Shown piece by piece: positions 42,284 to 51,729 of a stretch of 64,000 nucleotides of DNA. Position numbers and translations under genes: made by a program. Origin of the DNA: Gordonia hongkongensis. GTDB taxonomy: Bacteria > Actinomycetota > Actinomycetes > Mycobacteriales > Mycobacteriaceae. Below the pieces are notes generated by a model, which made no database searches, was not told where the DNA came from, and was given only the letters and a program-made list of their open reading frames with translations. The DNA is taken from contig NZ_CP095552.1 of assembly GCF_023078355.1 (NCBI RefSeq), positions 3,596,001 to 3,660,000 on the forward strand, written 5' to 3'. Each line of letters opens with the position of its first letter. The first letter of the stretch is position 1.

Positions 42284-43531
42284 TCAGGCAACCGCCGGCC
42301 AGGGACGCGGGGCCGGGCGGGTGTCGACGGCGAGGCCGGTCACCGGGTCGGCGAGCGCGGCGACGTGCTGGGTCAGTGCCGGGTCGATCCAGTCGGCACC
42401 GTTCAGCACATACGGCGGCTGCGCGGTGATGCGTTCGGTGAGAACGAAATCCGACTCCGCGGTGCGGGCGGCCAGGGCGTCGAGGTGAGGCCACGGGCGT
42501 TCCGGGTTGACGTGATCGGGAGTCAGCGGCGACACCCCACCCCAGTCGTCGACGCCGGAGGCGATCAGCGCGGCACATTCGGCGGGCGACACCAGGTTCG
42601 GGGGCGCCTGGATCCGCATGTGTGGGCCGAGGACGACCCGGGCGACCGCGACGGCGGCGAGGAACTCGGTCATCTCCGCGTCGGGGGTGGAGCGCATCGC
42701 GGTGTCCGGCTTCGCCCGGAAGTTCTGCACGATCACCTCCTGGATGTGCCCGCCTCGGGCGTGCACATCCGCGAGAGCCAGCAGCGATTCGGCCCGCTCG
42801 GTGAGTGATTCGCCGATCCCGACCAGAATCCCGGTGGTGAACGGGACACGAGCGGTGCCCGCGTCACGCAGCACCTGCATGCGGACCAGCGGGTCCTTGT
42901 CGGGACTTCCGTAGTGTGCCTGGCCTTTCTCGGTGAACAGGCGACGCGACGTCGTCTCCAGCATCATGCCCATCGACGGTGCGACCGGGCGCAGACGGAG
43001 CAGTTCCTCGAGGCTCATCACCCCGGGGTTGAGGTGCGGCAGCAGACCTGTCTCCGACAACACGGCGACCGCGGCGGCACGAACGTAGTCCAGCGTCGAG
43101 GAGTAACCCCGTTCGGCCAGCCATTCGCCGGCCTGCGGCCACCTGTCCTCGGGGCGGTCACCCAGCGTGAAAAGCGCCTCCTTGCAGCCGAGTTCGGCAC
43201 CGCGGCGCGCGAGGTCGACGACCTCGTCGAGTTCCAGATAGAGCCCCTCCCCCGCGCGGGCGAGTTTTCCGGGGACCGTGACGAAGGTGCAGTAGTGGCA
43301 CCGGTCGCGGCACAGGCGCGTCAGCGGGATGAACACCTTGCGGGAGTAGGTGATCTGCCGGGACCGGCCGACCGCGGCCAGCCCCTCGTCTCGGAGCGCC
43401 CCGGCGATCGATTGCAGTTCGACCAGGTCGTCTCCTGCGCAGGACAGGAGCGTCACGGCCTCGTCGAGACCGATCGGCGCCCGGTCGCGCGCGGCGTCCA
43501 GGGCCGCGCGGACGGTCAACTTCTCGGTCAT
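42284..43531 (-). CDS. cofG: 7,8-didemethyl-8-hydroxy-5-deazariboflavin (FO) synthase subunit CofG
   Basis: Radical-SAM half of FO synthase that closes the deazaflavin ring for F420. The [4Fe-4S] motif C74-x3-C78-x2-C81 lies in [47 protein letters not shown] and [10 protein letters not shown] all match the N-terminal half of mycobacterial FbiC, so this half looks functional. 415 aa; ATG 43531 follows GAGGGGTGAGG, 3 nt after the monooxygenase stop. In mycobacteria CofG and CofH are fused as FbiC; here they are separate genes with another gene between. Confidence 0.93.
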   Translation of the reverse strand: MTEKLTVRAALDAARDRAPIGLDEAVTLLSCAGDDLVELQSIAGALRDEGLAAVGRSRQITYSRKVFIPLTRLCRDRCHYCTFVTVPGKLARAGEGLYLELDEVVDLARRGAELGCKEALFTLGDRPEDRWPQAGEWLAERGYSSTLDYVRAAAVAVLSETGLLPHLNPGVMSLEELLRLRPVAPSMGMMLETTSRRLFTEKGQAHYGSPDKDPLVRMQVLRDAGTARVPFTTGILVGIGESLTERAESLLALADVHARGGHIQEVIVQNFRAKPDTAMRSTPDAEMTEFLAAVAVARVVLGPHMRIQAPPNLVSPAECAALIASGVDDWGGVSPLTPDHVNPERPWPHLDALAARTAESDFVLTERITAQPPYVLNGADWIDPALTQHVAALADPVTGLAVDTRPAPRPWPAVA

Positions 43532-43534
43532 TCC

Positions 43535-45088
43535 TCACCCCTCCTCAGGTGTTCCGGTGCCGGCGTCGGGACGGGGTTCGTACGGTTCGGGGTCGAAGGT
43601 GCCGTTGCGTTCGCGGAACGACGCCGCAGTGCCCGGCCACAACAGGGTCAGGCGACCGCTGTCGGGGTCGACATACCAACTCTCACAACCGGTCAGCCAC
43701 ACCGTCGACTCGCTGCGAGCGTCGATCTCCCGCGTGTATTCGTCTTCGGCGGCAGGCGAGACCGCCAGCGTCGTGATCCCGTTGCCGGCCATGTACTCCA
43801 GCGCGCCCATGACGTAGTCGAGTTGCGTCTCGATCATGTAGATCGCCGAGTTGTGGCCGAGCGCCGCGTTGGGCCCGTCGAGGACGAACATGTTCGGGAA
43901 TCCGCTGACCACGGTCGAGGCATAGGACGTCATGCCCGCCGACCAGTGGTCGGCCAGCCGCCGACCGGCACGACCGGTGATGCGCGCTGCGGCGGGCGGG
44001 CGTGCGGATTCGAAACCGGTTGCCATCACCAGGACGTCGAGATCGTAGGTGTGACCACTGTGCGCGGTGGCCTTGGTCTCGGCGACCGACGTCAGAGCAC
44101 TCGACTCGAACACCACGTTGGAGCGTTGTAGCGCCGGATAGAAGTCGTCGCTGAGCAGGATTCTCTTGCAACCGATCTCGTAGTCGGGGGTCAGCTGTTC
44201 ACGGAGGTCGGCATCGGCCACCTGCCCGTGGAGGTGATCCCGCGCACGGGAACGGATCTCGTCGATGTCCGGATGCAACCCGAGCCGCTGCCGGAACGCC
44301 GCATCGGCTTCGGTGAGCAGTCGGTCGCGCACCTCCGCCGCGACGACGGGGTCGAGCATGGCGGCCCGCTCGTCGTCGGTGTAGAGCCGGTCCGCGCGCG
44401 GCACGACATACGGTGGCGTGCGGCAGAACACGACGAGATCGTCCGCGGCGTCGGCGAGATGCGGGATGAGCTGCACCGCCGACGCACCGGTTCCGACGAC
44501 CCCGACCCGCGCACCCGCAACGTTGACGTCGTCGTGCCAGGCGGCCGTGTGGACGACCTGTCCCGGGAAGGTGTCGAGTCCGTCGATGTCGGGGATGCGC
44601 GCCTCCGACAACCGTCCGACCGCCAGCACCAGCGAGCGAGCGCGGAAGGTGACGGCCCGGCCGTCCGGCGCCGCCGCCGTGATCACCCAGTGCGCCCCCT
44701 GCTCGTCCCAGACCGCTTCGCGGAGTTCGCGATTGAGCTCGATGCGGTCGGCGAGTCGTTCGTCGACGACGATCTGTTCGAGATAGCTGCGGATCTCGGC
44801 GCCACGAGGGAACCGCGCCGACCAGTCGGCCGGCGGCCGGAACGAGAACGAGTACAGATGGGCGGGGATGTCGCAGGCGATGCCGGGATAGGTGTTGTCG
44901 CGCCACGTGCCCCCCACGCCGTCGGCGCGTTCGAGCACGACGAAGGACTCCCGCCCGCGGCGCGCGAGCTGCGTCGCCATCCCGAGCCCGGCGAAGCCCG
45001 CGCCGATGATGGCGACATCCACGTCGTCCATCGTCAGGGCGCGCTGCTGCGCTCCGGCCGCCCGCCCGGAAGACATGCTCCGGCTCAC
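43535..45088 (-). CDS. Baeyer-Villiger-type flavin monooxygenase between the cofH-like and cofG genes
   Basis: NADPH-dependent FAD monooxygenase. The FAD GxGxxG is GAGFAG at residues 29-34, followed by GVGGTWRDNTYPGIACDIPAHLYSFSF. The BVMO fingerprint FxGxxxHxxxW reads FPGQVVHTAAWHDD, the NADPH GxGxxA is GTGASA, and ATGFESARPP lies near 380. 517 aa. Its GTG overlaps the cofH-like stop, and cofG begins 3 nt after its stop, so all three genes are one unit. The substrate is unknown. This enzyme type is not part of the known FO pathway. Confidence 0.9.
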   Translation of the reverse strand: MSRSMSSGRAAGAQQRALTMDDVDVAIIGAGFAGLGMATQLARRGRESFVVLERADGVGGTWRDNTYPGIACDIPAHLYSFSFRPPADWSARFPRGAEIRSYLEQIVVDERLADRIELNRELREAVWDEQGAHWVITAAAPDGRAVTFRARSLVLAVGRLSEARIPDIDGLDTFPGQVVHTAAWHDDVNVAGARVGVVGTGASAVQLIPHLADAADDLVVFCRTPPYVVPRADRLYTDDERAAMLDPVVAAEVRDRLLTEADAAFRQRLGLHPDIDEIRSRARDHLHGQVADADLREQLTPDYEIGCKRILLSDDFYPALQRSNVVFESSALTSVAETKATAHSGHTYDLDVLVMATGFESARPPAAARITGRAGRRLADHWSAGMTSYASTVVSGFPNMFVLDGPNAALGHNSAIYMIETQLDYVMGALEYMAGNGITTLAVSPAAEDEYTREIDARSESTVWLTGCESWYVDPDSGRLTLLWPGTAASFRERNGTFDPEPYEPRPDAGTGTPEEG

Positions 45089-46224
45089 GCGGACACCTGT
45101 GGCAGCGGGAGTTGCCGGTCGGGCTCCGGCACCCCGTAGCGAGTGGTGCGCTGGCGCGGCCTGCGTCCGGCTCGCGCCGCGACGTCGACGACAGCCGCGG
45201 CGTCGAGGACACGACCTGACTCCGGTCCCGCGCCCGGCATCAGGGTGCCGTCGAGCAACAGCCCACCCAGATCATCTGCCCCGCCGCGCAACACCAGATC
45301 GACGGTGGCCGCGGGCAGTTTGGTCCACGCCACCTGCAGATGGTCGAGGAGGCCTGCGGTCATGAGGCGGGCGACGGCGTGCAACGCGCGGGTCTCCCGC
45401 TCCGACGCGGTCCGCGAGGCGGTGTCCGCCAGGTGGGGCGGCACGTTCTCGGGAAGCAGTGGCATCAGGATGAGTTCGCTGAAACCGCCCGTGCGACGCT
45501 GGATCTCGAGTAGCAGTCGAAGATGGGCGATCTGGTGTGCGGGCGTCTCGACGTGCCCGTAGAGCATCGTCGCGGTGGAGAAGAGACCCACGCGGTGGGC
45601 GGTCTCGATGACGTCGACCCAGCTGCCGACCGGCGGCGCCGTGCCGGTGGGTGAGAGTGTCGCGCGAACGGTGTCGTCGAGGATCTGGGCGGCGGTCCCC
45701 GGCACCGACCCCAGGCCCGCCGACCGCAGCCGCTCGAGGTGTTCGACGATCGTGATCCCGGCACGCTCGGCGCCGTCGACGATCTCCGGGGCCCGATAGG
45801 CGTGCAGGTGGAGCCCGTCGGCGGCACCCGTGATGTCCTCCACGAGCCGGACGTAGTCGTCGGCCGGCAGTTCGGCGGGCAGGAGCCCCTGCATGCAGAT
45901 CTCGGTCGCGCCGAGTGCGACCGCCTCGGCGACCAGTTCGTCGAGACCCGGGTCGTCGGGTCCGAGTCGGCTGACGATCCCGGTGTCGAGGTTGCGGTTG
46001 ACCACGAAGGTCAACACCTCCGGGTCGGTCACCTGCCGACGCACGGTGTCGGCCAGATCGCACAATTCGTCGAGCTGCGCACCCGAGGCACCCAGGAGGG
46101 CGACCCAGCCGTCATCGTCGAGGGCGTCGGCCCCGAGAGTCGGGTCGTCACGGACACGGCTCAGTGCGGCCGTGACGCGCTCGATCGGGGCCATGATGTC
46201 TTCGGCCCACGCGCGCAGAAGCAT
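45085..46224 (-). CDS. CofH-like protein lacking the radical-SAM cysteine motif
   Basis: Similar to the CofH half of FbiC over almost its whole length. VVNRN is at 74-78 and GATEICMQG at 105-113. SVPGTAAQILDDTVR, TATMLYGHVETPAHQIAHL, GGADDLGG and the end RPRQRTTRYGVPEP also match. Between VVNRN and GATE, family members have about 43 residues including CxxxCxxC. Here there are 26 residues and no cysteine, and other frames do not supply one. Without the [4Fe-4S] site it cannot act as a normal radical-SAM tyrosine lyase. ATG 46224 is preceded by TAGAGT; GTG 46233 is possible. 379 aa. Confidence 0.88.
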   Translation of the reverse strand: MLLRAWAEDIMAPIERVTAALSRVRDDPTLGADALDDDGWVALLGASGAQLDELCDLADTVRRQVTDPEVLTFVVNRNLDTGIVSRLGPDDPGLDELVAEAVALGATEICMQGLLPAELPADDYVRLVEDITGAADGLHLHAYRAPEIVDGAERAGITIVEHLERLRSAGLGSVPGTAAQILDDTVRATLSPTGTAPPVGSWVDVIETAHRVGLFSTATMLYGHVETPAHQIAHLRLLLEIQRRTGGFSELILMPLLPENVPPHLADTASRTASERETRALHAVARLMTAGLLDHLQVAWTKLPAATVDLVLRGGADDLGGLLLDGTLMPGAGPESGRVLDAAAVVDVAARAGRRPRQRTTRYGVPEPDRQLPLPQVSA

Positions 46225-46231
46225 GTCTCTC

Positions 46232-46237
46232 ACTCTA
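46232..46237 (-). promoter_or_regulatory. -10 box TAGAGT of the cofH-like/monooxygenase/cofG unit
   Basis: TAGAGT plus 7 nt precedes ATG 46224. A promoter here would make the three genes a unit separate from mshB. Confidence 0.5.
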
Positions 46238-46284
46238 ACGCCGCCCGTCGCGGCACAACGCAGAGCGCCCCAGCGGAGCGGTGG

Positions 46285-46683
46285 TCAGTCGGGTTCGGGC
46301 AGCCGCCCCGTCCAGCCCAGCGCGGCGCACGGCCCGACACCGAGGACGACGAGCAACAAGGTCTGTACGAGGTAACCACTGCTGATCGAGAGCACGACGT
46401 CCCCGCCCGGGCCGGGGAGCCCGCCGGCGATCACGACGACGAGCCCCCACGCGGCAAGTGGCCCGTACCGCCACGGGGTCGCGGTGAGGCCGGCCGCGAG
46501 CCAGAGCAGGGCCGCATTGACCACGCCGGCGGCAAGTGCCGCGACGGGCAGCGCGACGCCGCCGAAGCGCTGATACGTGAACGCAACACTCACGAGCCCG
46601 ATCGCGAACCCGTCGACGACGAGGAATCCCAGGAGCAGTCGGTCGAGGACGGAGCCCAATACGGGCCGAACCATGCGGGCCAC
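46285..46683 (-). CDS. Four-helix membrane protein (Rv1171 family)
   Basis: 132-aa hydrophobic protein with about four transmembrane helices, for example LLLGFLVVDGFAIGLVSVAF, VALPVAALAAGVVNAALLWLAAG and YLVQTLLLVVLGVGPCAALG. Function unknown. GTG 46683 begins 3 nt after the mshB stop, so it is co-transcribed with mshB, the same order as mshB-Rv1171 in M. tuberculosis. Confidence 0.85.
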   Translation of the reverse strand: MARMVRPVLGSVLDRLLLGFLVVDGFAIGLVSVAFTYQRFGGVALPVAALAAGVVNAALLWLAAGLTATPWRYGPLAAWGLVVVIAGGLPGPGGDVVLSISSGYLVQTLLLVVLGVGPCAALGWTGRLPEPD

Positions 46684-46686
46684 GGC

Positions 46687-47571
46687 TCAGTCGACCCCGG
46701 CGAACAGGTCCGACTCACGCTTCCCGTCCGGGGACCCGTGACGCTCCGGCTCGACCAGAATGTAATGCTCCGCACCGGCGATCGGCTGCACGATGTTGTT
46801 CGACAGTGCGTACTCCGTCCCGGACGCCGCGACGGTCACCTGTGTGGCGTGGGCGGCCAGGGCGGCCACCTTTCGTGGGAGGTACGCGCTGATGTCGATC
46901 TCGGTGGTGATGTCGGCGTCGGGATAGCTCGGCAGCTCACCGTCGCGGGGCATCCGCCAGCCGTCGGGTACCGCGGCGACACCGGCGAGCCCGGAGTCCA
47001 GTGCGCTGCGTTCGGTCACCGATTCGTAGATCTTGTCCGGGCCCGGACCGACTTCCCGGGCGCGGGCGACCGCGGCCGTCGTGACCTCGTGCACCAGTTT
47101 GTGATCGGGATGGCCGTACGTACCCGAGGCGTCGTAACTGACGACCACCTGGGGTGCGAAGTCGGTGAGCACGTCGACCAACGCCTCGACGGGCTCGTCG
47201 AACGGTGCCCGCACGAGTGCGCGCGGGTGGTTCGCGGACGGGGCGCCGGCCATCCCGGAGTCCCGCCATCGGCCCGCACCGCCGAGGAATCGCGGCCGCA
47301 ACGCGGGACGGCCAGCGGGACTGAGCTCGGCCAGTGCCCGCGTGAGTTCGAGTACCCGGAACCCGCCGAGCTGGTCGGCGCCGCCGTCGGCGACCAGCTG
47401 GGCCCACTCGTCGCCGATCACCTCGCCCTCCTCCCCGAGCGTGAAGGTCAGCACCCGCACGTCGACGCCCTCGGCGAGGTACCGGGCGATGGTGCCGCCG
47501 GTCATGATCGTCTCGTCGTCGGGATGAGCGTGGACGAGCAGCAGCCGGCGATCCGCCGGGACACCGGTCAC
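46687..47571 (-). CDS. mshB: N-acetyl-1-D-myo-inositol-2-amino-2-deoxy-glucopyranoside deacetylase (mycothiol)
   Basis: Zinc deacetylase of the second step in mycothiol synthesis. The LmbE-family metal site is HAHPDDE (H16 and D19), with the third ligand in GTYGHPDHKLVHE. GEEGEVIGDEWAQLVADGGADQLG is specific to MshB. GTG 47571 has GGGAG 7 nt upstream and overlaps the lpqW stop (GTGA); TTG 47583 is less likely. 294 aa. It lies between lpqW and the Rv1171-like gene. Confidence 0.94.
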   Translation of the reverse strand: MTGVPADRRLLLVHAHPDDETIMTGGTIARYLAEGVDVRVLTFTLGEEGEVIGDEWAQLVADGGADQLGGFRVLELTRALAELSPAGRPALRPRFLGGAGRWRDSGMAGAPSANHPRALVRAPFDEPVEALVDVLTDFAPQVVVSYDASGTYGHPDHKLVHEVTTAAVARAREVGPGPDKIYESVTERSALDSGLAGVAAVPDGWRMPRDGELPSYPDADITTEIDISAYLPRKVAALAAHATQVTVAASGTEYALSNNIVQPIAGAEHYILVEPERHGSPDGKRESDLFAGVD

Positions 47572-49541
47572 GTCAGCTCCCAATTGACCGCGGTCCCGAA
47601 GATCGAGACCTGGATGGGTCCGGTGAGCGGGACGTCGCGCACCGCGGACGTGGTGCCCACGACCATCGAGTCCTGGTACAGCGGCCGGTAGATCGCCTGC
47701 GCGGCGAGGAGCGGCTCGGCCTCGTTCAGCGTCGGGATCGGGTCGTCCTCGGAGAGTGCGGTGCGCGCGAGCTCGATGAGCCGCGGGTCACACAACCCGG
47801 ACACGTTGCTGGCATAGCTGTCCCCGGGATCGCCACCGCTCGGCGCGATGCTGGTGGGCGTCGGCGGCGTCGCGGGCGACGGTTCGGTACCGGGCTTGGG
47901 CTGGTTGCAGTCGACCTGCGACGCGAGCGACGACGCCGGCGGCACGCCGAGCCCCGACCACCCGACGACCAGGTCGACGCGCTGGTTGGTGAGCGCCGAC
48001 CCGTACAGCTCGCTGTTGGGCAGCGTCACGACCTGAGCGCGCACCCCTGCACCTCGGAGCTGGTCGACGATGCTCGACGCGGCCGACGTGGTCCGCGGAT
48101 CGCCGGCGACCGCACCGACACGGACGATGAGGTCCTGCCCGTCGCGCTGGAACGGCAGGATTCCCTCGGGTAGTTCAGGTACCTCGACCAGACCCTCGTT
48201 CGGGGTCTCGCTCACCCCGGGCGTCGCCGACCCGCCGGCGGACGGCGCCTCGGACGCGGGCGTGGACCCGGACGGGGACGACGGCGACACCGAGGAGGGC
48301 TCCGACGACGACGCCGACGGCACCGGGGATGCCGAGCCGACGGGCTCGGGCGCGGCGCGGCGGTAACCGGCGGCGCCGAGCAGGGCGTCGACCTCGGCCG
48401 GTCCGAGGCGCGGGCGGTCGACCGGCGAATAGCCCGGATCCGACGGCGCGAAGACGGTGTTCGCGAACGGTTCGACGACCCAGTCGCCGGCACCGGCGAA
48501 GGTGGTCAGTCGCGGATCGACCAACCCGAGGATCGCGCGCCGGACCTCCACCGAGCTCATCGCGTCGGTGCGGGCGTTCACGCTCACACCGAGTGACCGC
48601 GACGTCAGGCTGCGGGCGGTCTCGAGACCGGGCAGCGCGGTCAGTTCCGCGTCGGTGGCCGGCGAGGCGCCGAGGGCCACGATGGCCGAGTCGCCGGATC
48701 GTACGGAGTCGAGCATCTGGGCCGACGTGCCGGCGCGGCGGAGGACGATCTGATCCAACCGGGGCGGGGTGACCCAGTACCGGTCGTTGCGGGCGAGGCG
48801 GACCTCGTCGCGGGTCTTGTCGATCCCCACGATCGCGTAGGGCCCGGCCGAGACCGGCTTGCCGGTGTCCATCCCGGTCTGGAAGCCCGCCGGCGCACCC
48901 TTGAGCACGTGACTGGGCAGCAATCCGGTGAACAGCTCTCGCCACGCGGGGTACGGCGACTCGAAACGCACCTCGACGACCTTGCCGCCCTCCCGGGACT
49001 GCACCGAGTCGATGAGCCGGTAGCCGGCCGGTGCCACGACGTTGGGCTGCCGGGACATCTGCTGCCACAGGAAGTTGAAGTCGTCGCCCGTCACCGGCAG
49101 GCCGTCGGACCACTGGGCGTCGGTGTGGATGCGGTAGGTCACGGTGAACGGCGCCCGCGACGTCACCTCCGCGGAGGTGACGAACGAGCGCTGCAGTTCC
49201 CACACCGTCCCGCCCGGGGTCTGGACCGGCGCGAACGCGCTGGGCAGCGTCATCGCCGCGACCGCCGTCGTCACCGGGTTCTGGTCGGCGGCGATGTGCG
49301 GGTTGAAGCCCGATCCGACCGAGTCGGTGGCGATGTAGATCGTCTTCTCCACCGGGTACTCGGTCGGGGTCGGCGGTGGCCCGGTGTCGCGGACCGGGGG
49401 CGGCGGATCCGACATGCAGGCGGTGAGCACCACGAGCAGGGCGACGCTGCACGAGAGGATGCCGAGCAACCGCCCACGGACCCGGTTCGCGGCCTCGCGG
49501 CCCGGTCGTGGTCTCGCGCGATTCACCTCGGATACCCCCAT
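47568..49541 (-). CDS. lpqW: LpqW-like peptide-binding-type lipoprotein
   Basis: Solute-binding (SBP_bac_5) fold lipoprotein. In mycobacteria LpqW does not serve transport but directs phosphatidylinositol mannosides toward lipomannan/LAM. The lipobox LTAC has its Cys near residue 42. The core has TVTYRIHTDAQWSDGLPVTGDDFNFLWQQM. An unusual Ser/Pro/Thr-rich linker of about 60 residues interrupts it near 400-460. 657 aa from ATG 49541; starts at 49610 and 49526 are also possible. Between typA and mshB as in Rv1165-Rv1166. Confidence 0.87.
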   Translation of the reverse strand: MGVSEVNRARPRPGREAANRVRGRLLGILSCSVALLVVLTACMSDPPPPVRDTGPPPTPTEYPVEKTIYIATDSVGSGFNPHIAADQNPVTTAVAAMTLPSAFAPVQTPGGTVWELQRSFVTSAEVTSRAPFTVTYRIHTDAQWSDGLPVTGDDFNFLWQQMSRQPNVVAPAGYRLIDSVQSREGGKVVEVRFESPYPAWRELFTGLLPSHVLKGAPAGFQTGMDTGKPVSAGPYAIVGIDKTRDEVRLARNDRYWVTPPRLDQIVLRRAGTSAQMLDSVRSGDSAIVALGASPATDAELTALPGLETARSLTSRSLGVSVNARTDAMSSVEVRRAILGLVDPRLTTFAGAGDWVVEPFANTVFAPSDPGYSPVDRPRLGPAEVDALLGAAGYRRAAPEPVGSASPVPSASSSEPSSVSPSSPSGSTPASEAPSAGGSATPGVSETPNEGLVEVPELPEGILPFQRDGQDLIVRVGAVAGDPRTTSAASSIVDQLRGAGVRAQVVTLPNSELYGSALTNQRVDLVVGWSGLGVPPASSLASQVDCNQPKPGTEPSPATPPTPTSIAPSGGDPGDSYASNVSGLCDPRLIELARTALSEDDPIPTLNEAEPLLAAQAIYRPLYQDSMVVGTTSAVRDVPLTGPIQVSIFGTAVNWELT

Positions 49542-49610
49542 GACGAAGAAGCTTCTCGGTCCGTCGGACGCGCCCGCCACCGTAATGCGGCGCCGGAGCG
49601 CCATCGACAC

Positions 49611-51521
49611 TCAGCTGACGGCGGCATCCCGGGACTTGGCCCGCGAGCGCTCACGGGCGCGCGTCGTCGAGTCGAGGTGCACCTTACGCACTCGCACGAC
49701 CTCCGGGGTGACCTCGACACACTCGTCCGCGGCGCAGAATTCCATGGCGCCCTCGAGGTCGAGTTGCATCGGCTTGGCGAGGGTCTCCATCACGTCGGCC
49801 GAGGACTGACGCATGTTGGTCAGCTTCTTCTCGCGGGTGACGTTGATGTCGAGATCCTCCTGGCGCGGGTTGATCCCCACGACGTGGCCCTCGTACGAGT
49901 CGTCGCCCGGGTTGACGAAGAACGTGCCGCGGTCGGCGAGCTGGATCATCGCGAACGGGGTGACCGTTCCCGACCGGTCGCTGACGAGCGAACCCGTGTG
50001 GCGGGCCCGGATCTCGCCCGCCCAGGCGTCGTAACCCTGGAACACCGCGTTGGCGATGCCGGTGCCGCGGGTCTCGGTGAGGAAGTCGGTACGGAACCCG
50101 ATGAGGCCGCGCGAGGGCACGATGAACTCCATCCGGACCCAGCCGGTGCCGTGGTTGTTCATCTGCTCCATGCGGCCCTTGCGGGCGGCGAGCAACTGGG
50201 TGACCGCGCCGAGGTACTCCTCGGGCACGTCGACGGTCAGATGCTCGAACGGCTCCTGGACCTTGCCGTCCACCTTGCGGGTGACGACCTGCGGCTTGCC
50301 GACGGTCAGCTCGAAGCCCTCACGACGCATCTGCTCGACGAGGATGGCCAGGGCGAGCTCGCCACGTCCCTGCACCTCCCAGGCGTCGGGCCGGCCGATG
50401 TCGAGCACGCGCAGCGACACGTTGCCGATCAGCTCGGTGTCCAGACGCTGCTTGACCATGCGGGCGGTCAGTTTGTGGCCCGACACCCGGCCCGCCAGCG
50501 GCGACGAGTTGGTGCCGATGGTGACCGAGATCGCCGGCTCGTCGACGGTGATGCGCGGCAGCGGCTGCGGGTTCTCCAGGTCGGCGAGGGTGTCGCCGAT
50601 CATGATCTCCGGCATACCGGCGACGGCCACGATGTCACCGGCCGATGCGGACTCGGCGGGCGCCCGGTCGACTCCGACGGTGGCGAGGAGCTCGGTGATC
50701 TTGGCGCGCTCGACGACGGCTTCACCGTCGACCTCGCGGCACCAGGACACCTGCTGGCCCTTGCGGAGGGTTCCGTTGTGGATGCGGACGAGCGCGAGAC
50801 GGCCGAGGAAGGCCGACGCGTCGAGGTTGGTGACGTGTGCCTGCAGCGGCGCGTCCGGGTCACCCTTGGGCGCCGGGACGTGTTCGAGCAGGACGTCGAA
50901 GAAGGAGTCGAGGTTCTCCCCCGCCGGGATCTCGCCGTCGGCCGGCTGCTCGGTGCTGCAGACACCGGCGCGGCCCGAGGCGTAGAGCACGGGGAGCTCG
51001 AGGACGAGTTCGGCGGCCTTCGCGGCCTCCTCGTCCAGGTCGGAGGCGAGGTCGAGGAGCAGATCCTGCGTCTCGTCGACGACCTCCTGGATGCGGGCGT
51101 CGGGACGGTCGGTCTTGTTGACGACGACGATCACCGGCAGCTCGGCGGCCAGCGCCTTGCGGAGCACGAAGCGCGTCTGCGGCAGCGGGCCCTCGGAGGC
51201 GTCGACGAGCAGGACCACGCCGTCGACCATCGACAGGCCGCGCTCGACCTCACCGCCGAAGTCGGCGTGGCCGGGGGTGTCGATGACGTTGATGACGACC
51301 TCGGTGCCGTCCGGCTGGCGCCGGTGGACCGCGGTGTTCTTGGCGAGGATGGTGATGCCCTTTTCACGTTCGAGGTCACCGGAGTCCATCACCCGGTCGA
51401 CGACCTCGGCGCGCTCGCCGAAGACGCCGGACTGGCGCAGCATGGCGTCGACGAGTGTGGTCTTTCCGTGGTCGACGTGCGCGACGATCGCGACGTTGCG
51501 GAAGGTGGGGACAGCGCTCAC
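49611..51521 (-). CDS. typA: Translational GTPase TypA/BipA
   Basis: Ribosome-binding GTPase of the EF-G family involved in 50S assembly and stress response. G1 is AHVDHGKTT, G2/switch is EREKGITILAKN, G3 is DTPGHADFGG and G4 is VVNKTDRPDAR. The C-terminal BipA part has GRGELALAILVEQMRREGFEL and KKLTNMRQSSADVME. 636 aa. GTG 51521 follows GAAAGAGAG; the longer in-frame extension to 51695 has no similarity. Confidence 0.96.
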   Translation of the reverse strand: MSAVPTFRNVAIVAHVDHGKTTLVDAMLRQSGVFGERAEVVDRVMDSGDLEREKGITILAKNTAVHRRQPDGTEVVINVIDTPGHADFGGEVERGLSMVDGVVLLVDASEGPLPQTRFVLRKALAAELPVIVVVNKTDRPDARIQEVVDETQDLLLDLASDLDEEAAKAAELVLELPVLYASGRAGVCSTEQPADGEIPAGENLDSFFDVLLEHVPAPKGDPDAPLQAHVTNLDASAFLGRLALVRIHNGTLRKGQQVSWCREVDGEAVVERAKITELLATVGVDRAPAESASAGDIVAVAGMPEIMIGDTLADLENPQPLPRITVDEPAISVTIGTNSSPLAGRVSGHKLTARMVKQRLDTELIGNVSLRVLDIGRPDAWEVQGRGELALAILVEQMRREGFELTVGKPQVVTRKVDGKVQEPFEHLTVDVPEEYLGAVTQLLAARKGRMEQMNNHGTGWVRMEFIVPSRGLIGFRTDFLTETRGTGIANAVFQGYDAWAGEIRARHTGSLVSDRSGTVTPFAMIQLADRGTFFVNPGDDSYEGHVVGINPRQEDLDINVTREKKLTNMRQSSADVMETLAKPMQLDLEGAMEFCAADECVEVTPEVVRVRKVHLDSTTRARERSRAKSRDAAVS

Positions 51522-51717
51522 TGGCTCTCTTTCGTGTGGTTGGGACCGGCAGCGGCGGCCGGCGTCCGGGTCACTGCCGAACGTCTGGAACGTTCGCAGC
51601 CGAACGGCTCTGACCGGCGCGGGGAGCAGATCACCTAGGGATTCAACGTCACAGACTATCGGCTCGGGCGGTGAGACCGCGATCACAGCACCCACAAGAG
51701 TTGTAGTTAGGGTCTGC

Positions 51718-51723
51718 TAACCT
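51718..51723 (+). promoter_or_regulatory. -10 box TAACCT of the 58-aa protein gene
   Basis: TAACCT plus 6 nt precedes ATG 51730; leaderless layout. Confidence 0.5.
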
Positions 51724-51729
51724 CGCCGT

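Noticed and set aside
48909..51638. 909-codon plus-strand open frame over typA and lpqW
   Set aside because: Antisense of typA; no motif, and typA is unmistakable on the minus strand.
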